Positions 49,072 to 62,536 are shown, numbered from the stretch's first letter. The stretch: DNA of 64,000 nt from Epiperipatus broadwayi (GCA_028023455.1 JAQFVV010000036.1:6875576-6939575), one strand, 5' to 3'. Notes: generated by a model not told the origin, from the letters alone. Numbers and translations: made by a program.

Positions 49072-50186
49072 TGCAAATACTTAGTGTTAAATCAAGAATG
49101 TTATTTGTCCTAATTAGTGTTCATCTGTTTTGTATAACATGTCTATAATTGTTTGAAATTATTGTCTTCAATTAATTTATACTGTAAACTGAGTAAAAAG
49201 CATTTAACCCATATTTCTATTTAGTTTTTTTTTTTTTTTTTAATACAATATATCTTTCTTTTAAAATAGATTTGGAGAAAAAAATTGTTAGTTAATGAAT
49301 GTTTTTGTTAAATTTATGTGATGAACTTCTTCTAAAGGCATGACATTTTTCTTTTCATATTGAAAAGAGATGATAGTAATTAAAACTTTATTTGTATGGA
49401 ATAATTTTCAAGTAAGAATTTTTTTTACAAATGTGAAAATCCAATCTTAATATTTATGATTATATTTCTGGCAACTATATATATCTTTTTCAATATTAGT
49501 TTTGTTTAATTGGTTGTGAATTTGACACAAGATAGAATTTATGCAAAAAAAAAAAACTACATTCACAGGAAATGCATAACAGCCTTACGGACAAACATTC
49601 GCATGGATTTTATATATATAGATATTGGCATCACACTTATAGTTCAAATTATATAATATTTTTTGGTTTATGTAGACTCATGCTAGAAAAGTTTTCCATC
49701 AGAACTTTCATTTTTATTTTTCTCTCATTTGATGTCTTTGTTTCGTAAATCATTTTCATTTGGTATTTTTCTAAATGAATAATGGGATATATGGAAAAAT
49801 TTGGATGGTGGAAAATTTCCACTGACTGAATGTTACACAAAATTTAAAAGATTTGTGATTCTTGAGAGTAAAGGGCCTGAAAAGTTTGTAAGGTACTTCT
49901 AATTGCTCGAACAATATTGAATACTTTTGCACATCACCAAAAAACAGAAGTATAAATAATATTTAAAAGTATTGTAATGCAAAAAGCCTATTTATAGTAT
50001 TTTCATTTATTCTTTTTGTTAATTTTACAGCATTCAATTGATCTTTACTGGCAGAAATTGCTTTTTCCTCAAGTGTTAGTCATGTATTCAATATTATCTC
50101 TTCTGATACTTTTAACATCGTAACCACTACCCTATAGTGCCAAAAAAAAAAATTCCTAATTTAAGACTTTTCTGAGTGTTTTTTCA

Positions 50187-50456
50187 TACATCACATGATC
50201 ACCATTTCTTATGCTTGCTCATAACTGTTATTAAAACAGGCAAAACTTTCTGTACAGTAGTGCCACTCAGTGCAAGCCAGAGTAATCAATGAATGCCAGA
50301 AGTCTTGTGCATAAAATCCCTATCTGGTATCTACTCATCCAATATCCCCAGACTAGTTTCTAGCTTCTTGGCTTTCATCAGTGAGGAGCCTTGGATCCAT
50401 TGATTACTCTGGCGTGCACTGAGTGACACTATTGTATGGAGTTTTGCCTGTTTTTT
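50187..50456. mobile_element. Family B foldback element, copy 6 (left arm joined to right end)
   Basis: The sequence has outer terminus ATCACATGATCACCATTTC, a full left arm through CCCCAGACTAGTTTCTAG to GAGCCTTGGATC, then a jump to right-end sequence (CATTGATTACTCTGG to GAGTTTTGCCTG). A hammerhead-like core lies on the minus strand at about 50345-50388, with GAAAC, GTC and helix I intact. Confidence 0.75.
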
Positions 50457-52155
50457 CATATTTAGCTCATTTTTTATTTCATTTATCCAAGGTCTCCAAT
50501 TTGCATTTACTTCAAACAAATTTTATAATTCAAAAATTGTGTTGGTGGGAATGATAAAATATATGTTGTCCTAAAGGTAACATAAAATATCTTATTGGTA
50601 AACTTAGCTTTGAAGGTTTTTTTGGATTTAATATATACAGAAATTTAGTACCATAGGTCATCTTTTCTCGATATTCAGCTGCTGTTAAATTATGTTTTGA
50701 GGTATTATGAGTTTATTTTTCCTAGATGGTTTTTTATATGTAAAGAATAGCTATTTAAAAATGAGCGACTGAAATATAAATATACTGTGGCTAGCAATTA
50801 ATTCTTTAGAAATATATGGTACCTGTATTAGTTTGAACAATATAAACTGCCTGTACATATTTCCTTTTTGTTAAAATTATATTTCATATATTGTTAATAG
50901 ATATGAGTATTTTGGTTAAAAAGAATTGGGCTGTATCGGACTTATACTTCATTTATTTTTATTATATATGGATATTTGCCTAAAAAATTTAACAATTCAA
51001 AACATTCAACATAAAATAGTGAGAGAAAATGTACAAGATAAAATATTTATTTTGCACACCCTTGGAAAATGCCCAGTGTTACACCCAAAATGTTACATGC
51101 CTTAAGGCTAATCTTTCATTCTTCTGTAAATGAAATGTGTATAATTGAGTTTGAAAATTGTCTTCAGTTAATTTTGTAAATTGAGTAAAATGTTTTGGAT
51201 CATATTTCTAATTATTATTACTTTTGTTTCTTTTAATAGAATAGACTTTCTTTTTAAAATAGAGTTTGAAAATAAAAATTGTTAAATTAGCTAATGAATC
51301 TTTCTGTTAAATTCATCGCACAATGATGTTGGAATATTGTGTGACTGTCACTTTATGTACTAAATTGTTCTACTGGTTTCCAAGTCATCATATAAAGTTG
51401 TGAAGTTTTTCCTTGTGGTATTATCTTATTATTTTAACTAGATGATTTTCATGTGAAAATAGGAATTTCAGAATTAGCAATTGACATATGGCTTTATTAT
51501 GGGTCATTTGAACATTATTAAAAGTATTCTGTGCATGGTGGCTTTTTATTAAATTTATATTATGTAATTTTTTGCAAACATAGATCTCTATTGTTCAAAA
51601 AAGTTAAAAACCTCAAAACTTTAAAAATAAAATGAGAAGACAACTGCAAGATAAAATATTGATTGTGCCAATGCTTCATGGAGTAATGCTGGAAATGCTA
51701 TGTTATCCCAAGGTTAAGATGTCATTTACCATACTTAGTGTTAATCTTTTTTATTGTATAAATGATGTGCATAAAAGTACAAATTTCAAAAATTATGTTT
51801 TTCAGTGTGAATAAAAAACTTTTCACCATATTTCTACTTAGTCGATATTTTTTGTAATATGCTAGATTAATAGCTAATGTTATCAATGCAATTGCTTATT
51901 TTTAGTTGCTTTAACCTTCACAAAAATGTTGCAATTTTTTTTGTTAAACTTTTCACTCGAGTGTAACTCCTTAATTACGTGAAACAATGTGTACTAGGTT
52001 GCTCTATTGGTTTCCAAGTCATCATAATGTTTTGTCTTGCAGTATTATCTGTTCATTTTAATTAGATCATTTTCGTATGTGAAAATAGGAATTTTAGAAT
52101 TGGCTTTATTATGGGTAGCAGTCCACCTTGTAATAATGTATGGGATTTATTTATA

Positions 52156-52412
52156 AACAGGCAAAACTCGCTATACGTATTACCAGACACAGCAAGCTAG
52201 AGTAATCAATGGATGCAAGAAGGCTTGTGCATAAAATCCCTATCTAGTGTCTCCTCATCCAACATCCCCAGACTAGTTTCTGGCTTGTGGCCTTCGTCAG
52301 TGAGGAGCTTGGACCTGAGAGCACTGCACCTAGATCTTAGGATAAGTATAGTAAGTTTTGCCTGTTTTAACAAGTTATACACAAGCATAAGAGGTGGTGG
52401 TCATATGATGTT
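52156..52412. mobile_element. Family B foldback element, copy 7 (internally deleted)
   Basis: The left arm runs from ACAGGCAAAACTCGCTATACG to CTAGATCTTAGGAT, followed by right-end sequence AGTAAGTTTTGCCTGTTTTAAC and the terminal TCATATGATGTTTA. The minus-strand hammerhead-like core (about 52266-52309) has CTGACGA, GAAA and ACTAGT. Confidence 0.75.
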
Positions 52413-55400
52413 TATTGGATTCATTTATGTTTCAATATTATTAGAAACTTTCTGTATATCATGGCTTTTTACTAAATTTATATTCAATTTTTTTTATACA
52501 CAAATGGGTATTCACAAAAAAATGTAGCAACCTCAAAATGTTAAAAATCAAATAATGAGACGACAAGGGCAAGACAAAATATCTTGCCAACCCTGGATGA
52601 ATGCCTGTTACTATGGTGGGGTAACACTGGAAATGCGCACTTTTGTCACATCAGTATGAAAAATACGCCATTTGCCATACTTAGTGCTAATCTCTTTTTT
52701 TTTTGTATAAATAATGTGTGTAAAACTATGAGTTTGAAAAATTGTCTTCAGTTTCTTTAAATTATAAATTGAGTAAAAGTTTTTCACCATATTTCTATTT
52801 AGTCTTTATTTTTGTTTAGTTATTTCTATTTAGTCTTTATTTTTGTTTAGTTTTTATTTCTATTTAGTCTTTACTTATGTTTGAACATTATTAGAAACAT
52901 TCTATACATGATGGATTTTTATTAAATTTATATTCAATTTTTTTAATACACAAAAGTGTATTTGTGTAAAAAATTTAGGAACCTCAAAATTTTAAAAATA
53001 AAATGAGAGGATTAGTGCAAGACAAAATATTCATTTTGCCAATTGGGCAAATGCTCACTGCTTTTCTGTGGTAACCCTGAAAATGCCCATTGTTACCAGA
53101 AGGTCAAGAATATGTCATTTGCCATAGATAGTGTTAATCTTTTTTTTTCTTTTGTAGACATAATGTCAGTAAAACTACAACTTTGAAAAATTGTCTTTTG
53201 GGTAAAAGCTTTTCATCATATTTTTATTTAGTCTTTATTTATATTTGAATATTATTAAAAACTTTCTGTATATGATGGCTTTTTATTAGATTTAGCATCC
53301 TCAAAATTTTAAAAATAAAATAAGACGATTAGTGCAAGACAAATTATTCATTTTGCCAAACCTGAGCAAATTTTCATTGCTTTTCTGTTGTAACATTGGA
53401 AATGCCGTTACCAGAAAGTTAATTTAAATTATAAATTGAGTAAAAGCTTTTCACCATATTCCTATTGTCTTTATTTTTTTTAATACAAAAGATTTTTAAG
53501 ATAGTTTTGAAGGTAAAACAGTTGAAGAACCTATTTATTAAACCCCTCATTTGATGCACCTTTTTTTAAAGGCAAAACTTTTTTATATTGAAGGGAAATG
53601 AGAGTAATTAAGTTTGATTTTTGAATAGTTTTCATGTTGAAGAATTTATCAAATTTTTTTTTTCAAAATGATGATTAAAACAAATTTAAAGGACAAAAAT
53701 TTTCACACTACATGATTACCTTCATGTAGAAATTTGGTTTTATAGTTGTTGTTTTTTTAATATGTGATATTTTTGTCAAAAGGAACATAGAACAGGTGTG
53801 AAATTTTGTTTTGAATTATTATTTTATTGTAGCTAGATGATTTTTACACAGCAATTTAAGAATGAGCAATTAAAATATGGCTATATTGTGGTCTAGCAAT
53901 CAGGTCTTTAGAAATGTATGTTACTTGTATTATTTTAATGTTTTGGAGTTGCTTATTTTTTAAAAAAAGGAGCCACATATGCTATGAATAGAATTATTTT
54001 TAATGTTGCTTTTAAGTTCACAAAAATGAAGCAGTTTTTTTTTTATATTCAACTTGTCCCTTAAATCTTCTAAAGGCACAATCTTTTCTATGTTAACTTC
54101 ACTGTAACACTTCAATTGTGTGACTAAAGTTGTGAAGTTTTTTCTTGTGGTATTATGTGCTTATTTTAACTCTATTCGGGTAGTGTATTTATCTTTAAGC
54201 AATATAAAATGTGTATGCAAATTTTTGAGATCATTTTTTTACATGTGAAAATTGCAATTTAGAAATGAGCAATATGACCGTATTGTGGCCTAGCATATTT
54301 CTTAAGAAATAAATGTCAGTTGTATTAGTTTGAATACTAGAAATTTATTAAAATTAAGTATCGTATAACTCAACTGCTTAAATCATTAAGCCATTCCAAA
54401 GTTTTAATGAAGTGATAGGATTTTATAAATATATGTTTTTTAATCTATTATATTCTCTGAGCTCTTTATTTAAATTAAATGAACATAATTTCAAATGCAT
54501 TATTTTATATAATAATTTGGAGCTTATTTTTTTAATAAATAGGTACATATGCATGTTATCAATGCAATCGATTCTTTTTAAGGTTGCTTTTAAGTTCATA
54601 AAAATGTAGCATTTTTTTTTTTTATTAAACTTATCACTTGAGTGTAACTCTTTAATTGTGTTACTATGCCTTATGTACGAATTGTTGTAGTGATTTCCAA
54701 GTCATTATATGAAGTGAAATTTTGTCTTGTGGTATTATCTATTTATTTTAACTAGATGATTTTTATATGAAATAGGAATTTAGAATCAGCTTTATTTTGG
54801 GTAGCAGTCAGCCTTGTAATGATGTATGGGACTTATTTATGTTTGAACATTCTCTTCAGGATGGCTTTTTATTAAATATTTGTAAAATTGTGGTCTTCAG
54901 TTAATTTAAATTGTAAATTGAGTAAAAAGCTTTTTACCATATTTGTATTTAATCAGTATTTTTTTAATACAATAAATTTTTGGTTTAAGGTAGCACTAAA
55001 GATAAAAACTGTTGAACAGTCTTTTTATTAAACTTCTCACGTGATGCACCTTTTTTAACGGCAAAACTTTTTCATATTGAAGGGAGATGATAGTAATTAG
55101 ATGTTTACTAACAGTGGAATAGATTCGCCTTTTAGAATAGTTTTCAAGTTCAAAAATATAATCTTTTTTTTTTCAAACTTGTCACTAGAACAAATTTAAA
55201 GACAACATTTTCACCATGTTGAAGCATTGCAATTAATATTTTGCGTGGAACATTGCATGTGACTTTATGTAGAAATTTATATGGAATTTGGGTTCATGGA
55301 TATGGTTTTTAATACTCGAATGGAATATTTTTTATTACAATTGATTTTTGTTTTGAGATAGTTTTGAAGATAAAAACAGATGAAGAATCTTTTTGTTAAA

Positions 55401-55718
55401 TTCATCATGCAATGAACCTGTTTTAACGGCAAAACTGTACATCCATTATTTTAATATTTCGAAGTAGCTTATTTTTTTAAAAAAAAGAACCACATATCTT
55501 CACCTGAAAAATATTCGGTGTTTGACTAATCACGAAAAGAAAACAGTTATAATTAAACCATCTCAAATAGATTGTAATACTCACCAACTTTGAGGCCTCT
55601 GTATTCACAGGTATTTGGTAAAAAGCAGCATGAAGTATATTGCGAGTTTGGAAAAGAATATTTTCTGTAACAAAGCTAACATTTTTCTTGCAGTAGGTAT
55701 AGGATATAAACCAATAAA

Positions 55719-56000
55719 CATCACATGATCACCATTTCTTATGCTTGCTTATAACTGTTATTAAAACAGGCAAAACTCACTATACGTATTGCCACTCACT
55801 GCAAGCTAGAGTAATCAATGGATGGCAGAAGGCTTGTGCATAAAATCCCCATACAGTGCCTACTCATCCAATATCCCCGGATTAATTTTTGGGTGGTGGC
55901 CTTCGTCAGTGAGGAGCCTTGGATCTGGGAGCACTGCACCTAGATCTTAGGATCTAATGCAGTGAGTGACAATACATAGAGTGAGTTTTGCCTGTTTTAG
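55719..56000. mobile_element. Family B foldback element, copy 8 (internally deleted)
   Basis: The sequence has outer terminus ACATCACATGATCACC, a left arm to AGGATCTAATGCA, then right-end GTGAGTGACAATACATAGAG and GTTTTGCCTGTTTTAG. The hammerhead-like core is degenerate here (ATTAAT for ACTAGT). Confidence 0.75.
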
Positions 56001-57583
56001 ATATAGGATATGCAATATGCTAGCATCCTGCATATAATATTGATTATAGATACATCACATTTTGGAGATATAGCTGCCTTAACTCATCTCTTGTATAAAA
56101 AACAGTCATAGCATATGTTGCCTAATGTAGAAAGAAATTATGGTCAGTTTTATTGAGGCATTGCCTACAATTTTTGGAATTCTGAAACTCCATTTGTATT
56201 TATATGACCATTTTATAGCTATAACTGATCACAAACCATTGCTAGACATATAGCAAAGATAAAACCGATTTCAATCTATGTATGCTGTTTTGAATCACTT
56301 TCCTTTAAGCTTACAATTACAAATTAAGCTATAAAAAAGATGGATTAACACAATACATTCATGCACTTTCACAAATGTCAAGGTAGATTGAAAGTAAAAA
56401 CAAACACAGATGTCAATTATATTGATAATCTCTATTCAGTTATTAAATGTGTAACAGAGTGGACTAGCAGCAATCCAGGAGATACCAACTAGTAATAAAA
56501 TAGAAAATATATGCAAAATAAAATATTCATCTTGGCCAACCTTGGACAAATGCCCATTGCTTATGAGGTAGCATTAGAAATGCCCAGCGTTATGCAAAAA
56601 TGTTATTTGCCATACATAGTGCTAATCTTTTTTTCTTTCTTATAAAAATATAACTAAGAGTTTGAAAATTATTGTCTACGGTTAATAGAAATTGAGCAGA
56701 AAGCTTTTCACCTTATTTCTATTTATTTATCGTAAGATAGTTTTCAGGATAAAAATTGTAAGTTCGTTAACGATTTTTATTTTTAAATTTATCACATGAT
56801 GCACTTCTTCTAAAGGTCAAACTTTTCCCCCCTATTGAAAAGAGATAATAACAATGAAAACTTTATTAAGAATGCAGTAGATTTGCATTTTAAGATAGTT
56901 GTCAAATTCAAAACAAGGAACCAATTTTTTTTTCTCAAACTAGTCACTAGAATAAATCTAAATGCAAAATTTTCTCCATGTTAAAGGTGAATTCATTGCA
57001 CTTAATACTTTGTGTGACTTTATGTATAAATTTATATGGAATTTGGTAGCATAGATAGTTTTTAATATTTGGGTTATGTACTCTTGCAATTTAAACAGCA
57101 ATTGAAATATGACTACAGTATGGCCAACCAATCAGGTCTTTAGAAATGTATGGTACTTTTGTTAGTTTGAATAATATTTCAAAACTCTACATATTTACTT
57201 CATTAAAATTATATTTCACAAGTTGTTAAAATGTGCATTTTGCTTAAATGATAAAACCATTGAATTTATTGAAGGTTAACAGATAAATTAGTTATGGACA
57301 ATAAAGGATTATCCCTCTGTCACCATTTTAAAAATGAGAGATTTGCATATACTGTAAGAAATAAAGTAACGCAATATAGTTCTGTGAGTAGTAAAAATCC
57401 AATTGGCAAATAGGTCTAGCATATACTTATACAACCATAATTTTATTTTACACATTATTCAATTCTTCAGGTTTTTCATTCCATTTGCCATTCTAATTCC
57501 TTTTTTTCTTCTCATCTGTAATGTCATAACGTAAATCAGTTGTGAGAACCCCAATGTCAAACTTTTGTTTAGTCAAATCTACA

Positions 57584-58220
57584 TGTTATAGTCCTCCCTT
57601 CTCTCAGAAGTAGACTATTCCAGATGCTGCCTTATCTGATCGGATTAAGCATCGTTTGCCACAGGCCAATAGGCTGATGTATAGATAGAAGCATAGCCAA
57701 TGATTATTACAGGCCAATGAGCAACGATGCTTGCTGAATCCAAAGGTTGTCAATAAGGTCAGGGATCTGGGTATAAATAGTCAGCCTTTTGTGAGGATCA
57801 GGGAAGGTGTCTAACCTAAACAGACTCTTTAAGTTCTCCCAGGGAAACTCTGCTAACCTAAACAGCAGCAAATATTCCTATTGATAGCACTATGCTATTT
57901 AGATCTACGCAGCTAGGCAAGGCCCACAGAGACCGGACGCTGCTAAGATCACACTCGGCTCGAGGCAAGAAATCTTGTACAGCTGGAAGAGTCATAGATC
58001 TTACCCATGAGGCAAGCCATAAGGTGTGGCTGGAAGCGGCAGGCAAAACCCAGAGTTTACGTTAAACTCCAATATTCAACTTATAAATAGTCATTTGTAT
58101 ACTGTATATTGTATTGTATATATTTGTACATAATAAATATATTAAATTATAATACTTGTTTCAGTATTATTTTACATTATTTACTGTTAGTTGGGTCTGT
58201 AATCCAGACCAAACACAACA
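57584..58220 (+). repeat. 5' LTR
   Basis: The LTR opens TGTTATAGTCCTCCC and ends AACACAACA. A TATA box (TATAAATA, 57772-57779) and an AATAAA (58132-58137) are visible. The 3' LTR differs from it by only about 20 positions by eye, so the insertion is moderately recent. Confidence 0.92.
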
Positions 58221-58224
58221 GATT

Positions 58225-58242
58225 TGGCGCAGTTTGACAAAA
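58225..58242 (+). promoter_or_regulatory. Probable primer-binding site
   Basis: TGGCGCAGTTTGACA, four bases after the 5' LTR, has the TGG start complementary to a tRNA CCA end. The TGGCGCAGT start resembles primer sites of some insect Gypsy elements that use tRNA-Ser. The tRNA identity is not certain. Confidence 0.5.
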
Positions 58243-58708
58243 GATTTTTTTTTTCTTCACGGCTGGAAAAAGAAAAAACTTGGAAAACCTAAATACGTGA
58301 GTGTGCAATTATTTAGACACTCATAAGTTAGCTGTGATTACTAAATCACACTTAAATACTGTCCAAGTAAAATACGTATACATATTTATTAAACAGTGAT
58401 TCTTAAAATCACTTATTTCTGTCAAAATAAGTAAAATACACGATAGTATTTACTAAACAGCCATTGTCAAAATCACTTATTTCTGGGAAGAAACATAAAG
58501 TGATCATAAAAACGATTGGTGCTTCATAAACCAATCAAAATTGGCCTTGCTAAAAAGACAGAAGCTTGCCCTAGCGGAGTAAAAAATCTGTCGAACATAA
58601 TCGTATCGAGTGGTTACTCGCAAATATACGGGAAAAATATTTTTCTCACGTGATAACAGAGAAAAATAAAATAAAAAAAATGGCTAATATAATTGGCTCG
58701 ATGGAAGC

Positions 58709-60941
58709 TTTTGAGATAAAACTGACTTATAGCGGTCTCGACACTTCGCCCTCTATTTTTAAAAAACTTAATTACTTTTTTTTTCCTACTAACTGTATCC
58801 AACTTTAATCAGTATATGCAACTATATCTAAGTATAAATGTTAATAATAAAAAAATTAAAAAAAACTTACATTTTCATGTGTAGTTTTCACTTCTAGCGG
58901 TCTTTGCTGTATATATAACTGTAAATAAATAAACCAAATGTATCCAACTTTAATCAGTTTATCTAACAATAAATAAACTATGTCTAAATATAAATATTAA
59001 TAATAAAAAAATGTAATAAAACTTACATTTTTATGCGTACTTTTCACTTGGAATGTATATCTAGCGGTCTTTACTGTATATATAACTATAAATAAATAAA
59101 GTATATTAACTATAAATGTTTTTACATAAAGATGAATAAATAAAAAAAAAAGGACTTACATTTCCTGCAGGCAGAATCCGTGTTTCAAACTACGTTATTC
59201 TCACTATGTAATTGCAAAGTATATCTAACTATAAATGTATTTTTTACATGAAGATTAATAAATAAAATGTAATAAAACTTACATTTTTATGCTCTATTTA
59301 CAGAAGATAAGTGTCACCAATAAAGTCCCTACTGTCAAAATTATGAACTACTTTTGTCACATATAATTTTTGCCGCGTATAATTCCACCGTCCTCCCCCA
59401 CCATACATTTACTTTTTTGCCGAAAAAAGATTCAAATCAATGTTAAAAATAAGTATGTCAAATTGTGAACAACTGTTTTAACATTGATTTGAATCTTTTT
59501 TCAGCAAAAAAGTAAATGGACGGTGGGGGAGAAGGGGGGAATTACACGCGGCAAAAATTATATGTGACAAAAGTAGTTCATAATTTTGACAGTAGGGACT
59601 TTATTGGTGACACTTATCTTCTCTAAATAGAGCATAAAAATGTAAGTTTTATTACATTTTATTTATTAATCTTCATGTAAAAAATACATTTATAGTTAGA
59701 TATACTTTGCAATTACATAGTGAGAATAACGTAGTTCGAAACACGTATCCTGCCTGCAGGAAATGTAAGTTCATTTTTTTTTATTTATTCATCTTTATGT
59801 AAAAACATTTATAGTTAATATACTTTATTTATTTATAGTTATATATACAGTAAAGACCGCTAGATATACATTCCAAGTGAAAAGTACGCATAAAAATGTA
59901 AGTTTTATTACATTTTTTTAAATTAATATTTATATTTAGACATAGATTATTTATTGTTAGATAAACTGATTAAAGATGGATAGATTTGGTTTATTTATTT
60001 AGTTACATATACAGCAAAGACCGCTAGAAGTGAAAACTAAGCATGAAAATGTAAGTTTTTTTAAAAAAATTTTTTATTAACATTTATACTTAGATATAAT
60101 GCTTCAGAGCTGCAGGAAATGTTGCAGGAGTTAGCAGATGAAAGTAGGACTAAAGATAAATGTTAAAAAGACTAAAGTAATGTTTAATCTATTTGCTCAA
60201 AATATGAAAATAAAGATTGATTATGAAGAATTAGAAGAAGTTAACAGTTACAAATACCTAGGTCAGATTATTAATACAGATGGAAACATAATGGAGGAAA
60301 TTAATCATAGAATTAAACTTGGTTGGAGTACTTTTGGTAGAAATAACTTGATACTAAAAGGAAATATGCCTATGTGTTTGAAAAGAATGGTTTTTAACAA
60401 ATGTGTTTTACCAGTTCTTACTTATGGATCTGAGACTTGGACACTTAATAGAAGAGCAATACAGAGACTTCAGACCACCCAAAGGAGTATGGAGAGATGT
60501 ATGTTGGGAGTAACAAGAAGAGATCGAAAACGCAATGTATGGGTAAGACAACAAACAGGTGTTACTGACCTTATTGAAAAAAATTAAAAGATTGAAATGG
60601 AGTTGGGCTGGACATATTGCTAGAAGAAATGATAATAGATGGACGATTGAAATTTTAAACTGGATTCCAAGAGATTTTAAAAGACCCAGAAAGAGACCAC
60701 ATGTGAGATGGATGGATGAAATAAGAAAATGTGCAGGGGTGTTGTGGAAAAGAGAAGCTAAAGATCGGAGATGGATTAAACTTGGAGAGACCTTCATCCT
60801 GCAGTGGATTGATAATGGTTGATGATGATGATGATAGTTACATACACTGATTAAAGTAGGATACAGTTAGTAGGGAAAAAAGTAGTTACATTTTTTAAAA
60901 ATAGAGGGCAAAGGGTTGAGACCGCTATAAGTCAGTTTTAC
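58709..60941. mobile_element. Foldback DNA element inserted in gag, Merlin-like termini
   Basis: This is a long inverted repeat. The left arm is about 58709-59455. The right arm is about 59475-60099 plus 60836-60941, split by an RTE fragment. The ends read AAAACTGACTTATAGCGGTCTC inward. CTTTTGA occurs on both sides (58702-58708, and directly after the right end), and removing the element restores the gag reading EAFDPGF. The subterminal CGCCCTCTA-TTTT-AAAA order resembles the Merlin ends at 32334-34153. No transposase is seen. Confidence 0.85.
60100..60835 (+). mobile_element. RTE-type LINE, copy 3, 5'-truncated, inside the foldback arm
   Basis: This is the last part of the RTE family (about 740 bp). 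It begins at AATGCTTCAGAGCTGCAGG and ends at TTGATAATGG plus a (TGA)n tail. It encodes [48 protein letters not shown], a one-base shift near 60580, then LKWSWAGHIARR and [15 protein letters not shown] to the intact C-terminus WIDNG. The flanking foldback arm, compared with its mirror arm, shows exactly where the insertion occurred. Confidence 0.9.
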
Positions 60942-61752
60942 ATCTTTTGATCCAGGGTTCCCTGAAAACTGGTCAAGCTACAAAGAGCGCCTAATTTTTT
61001 ATATGCAGGCCAATCAGATCAAAAAGTCTGAAATTAGCGAAGCTGATAACAATAATCGGGTCGCAAACGTATATTTTAAAATCGCAAATTGGGTCAGAAA
61101 CACTGGCTGACTTGAATTTTGAGAAGGTGTTGGTGATTCTCACAGAATATTTTCCCCCCAAACCGCTAACAATAATGCAGAGATATTATTTCAATCTTTG
61201 TACACAGGCGGAGGGAGAAAAAGCTAGAGAATTCGCCACACGAATCAGGACAGTAGCACTCACGTGCGAGTTTAAAGAGTTCTTAAATGAAGCACTACGC
61301 AATCGTTTCATTTGTGGCATGAACGATCATAATTTAAGACAAACTATTAATGACACCAGATATAGATTTTGAAAAGGCTGTAACTCAAGCCACGCTGGCA
61401 GAATCTATAGCGAGTCAGGCAAAGCCATTACAAAAAATGAATTATACTGTTCAAAAAGTTGAACATAAGGCTGAGTCTGACAAGCACTCAGTTAGCTCAA
61501 CGAGTGTAAAGCGTTGTTATAGATGCGATGAACCGATCCACATGCAAACAGAATGTCCACATCTCCATACTGTGTGCTCATTTTGCAAGCGTGTCGGTCA
61601 TATAAGAGCGGCATGTCTAAACTTAAAAAGAAAAACAGCCAATATGAGAATGGAAAAAACCATTCCAAAAAACAAAGGCAACTATAAGAAAAATAAACAA
61701 GTTGCCAGTATAAATCACATTAAAGACAATCAGTCTGGATTTATAGAGTATT

Positions 61753-62151
61753 ATGATTAATGATACCCCAGTGAGAATGGAACTAGACACAGAGTCAGCA
61801 GTGTCTATTGTTTCAAAAAAGACTTGGGCTATCATTAATAAAAATAATAAATATAATCTGCATCCTAGCACTAGGACTATAACAGATTATCGGGGTAAAA
61901 AAATAAAACTCTTGGGTCAGACAAGAGTTAAAATTACCCTGCCTAACAAAACTAGACACCTACCACTGGTAGTGGCATCACGTGATCATAGCAACTTGTT
62001 AGGCCATGACTGGTTCAGTCACTTAGGCTTTGCAGTGTCAAAGGTGAACCAGATCACAACATTAGCGAAATTAAAGGCTAATTACCCTGAAGTGGTCAAA
62101 AAAGATCTAGGTCAGTATCTAGGACCACCAATTCAGTTTATCACTGAATAA
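61753..62151 (+). pseudogene. Protease and RT-leader region of the LTR element
   Basis: It contains MELDTESAVSIVS, where the retropepsin active site Asp-Thr-Gly has Glu in place of Gly, and the flap/end block LLGHDWFSHLGF. These are followed by YPEVVKKDLGQYLG, the spacer that normally leads into RT. The frame stops at 62151, so RT is missing. The start overlaps the end of gag by 8 bases in another frame. Confidence 0.82.
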
Positions 62152-62191
62152 AGAGATAAAACCAGAAGTCAACAAAAAGCTGATAACAAAA

Positions 62192-62536
62192 ATGAATATG
62201 AGAAATTGGAACACCAGGATTGCCAGAACACCACTAGCGTTGCAGACTAAAGTGCTATGCAGAATGTATAGAGGACCCACCAAATGGATCCTAGCAGTCG
62301 TCATCCAACAAAAAGGACTTCACACCATTTTAGTGGAAACAGCAGATGGATGTCAACATCATCTCCATCGAGATCAACTGAGACTGGATTATACTGATGC
62401 AGCCACAAGGAATGAAGCTCCAGAGACATGCAGTACAAGCAAGGAGGACCAACAAACCGAAAACAACAGCAAACCAGAACCAGCACCAAAGCACTTTAGT
62501 TGTCCTCCAGCACAACTGCATGACTATGTTCTCTAG
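62192..62536 (+). pseudogene. Integrase C-terminal tail of the LTR element
   Basis: The frame encodes VLCRMYRGPTKWILAVVIQQKG, TILVETADGCQHHLHRDQLRLDY and a Gln/Pro/Asn-rich tail. This matches the chromatin-binding C-terminal part of Gypsy integrases (the pattern V.YRG..KW..G.V, then VE..DG...R.H.DQLR). The catalytic core and zinc-binding domain are absent because of the internal deletion. It ends 25 bp before the 3' LTR. Confidence 0.75.

Larger units (their letters stand above)
45340..57580. repeat. Diverged repeat array with interspersed insertions
   Basis: The same phrases recur many times in the same orientation. One is TTTTTATTAAATTTATATT followed by AACCTCAAAATTTTAAAAATAAAAT, then ATTTTGCCAA-CTGG-AAATGCCCA and GTCATTTGCCATA-TTAGTGTTAATC (near 45370, 46090, 51050, 51660, 52580, 53040, 53360 and 56530). 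Others are ATTGAAGGGAGATGATAGTAATTA (near 49360, 53590, 55080 and 56840) and GGTCTTTAGAAATGTATGGTAC (near 50810, 53910 and 57140). Spacing varies from about 320 bp to several kb, so the units are deleted and diverged. It is interrupted by three family B elements and one RTE LINE, besides one family B element near its left edge. Confidence 0.7.
58680..61760 (+). pseudogene. gag of the LTR element, split by a foldback insertion
   Basis: The probable start is ATG 58680, reading MANIIGSMEAF. The frame resumes after the insertion at about 60942 as a DPGFPENWSSYKERLIFYM block typical of retrotransposon gag. A stop occurs at about 61109, and another frame gives a capsid-like FCTQAEGEKAREFATRIR and LNEALRNRFICGM block (61112-61371). 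A third frame holds two CCHC zinc knuckles (CYRCDEPIHMQTEC and CSFCKRVGHIRAAC, about 61517-61617) followed by a basic tail to 61760. The gag is clearly broken. Confidence 0.85.

Noticed and set aside
57858-58046. Minus-strand open frame repeated at 62839-63027
   Set aside because: Both are the same part of the LTR read on the opposite strand. The duplication is explained by the LTR pair, and the peptide has no domain.
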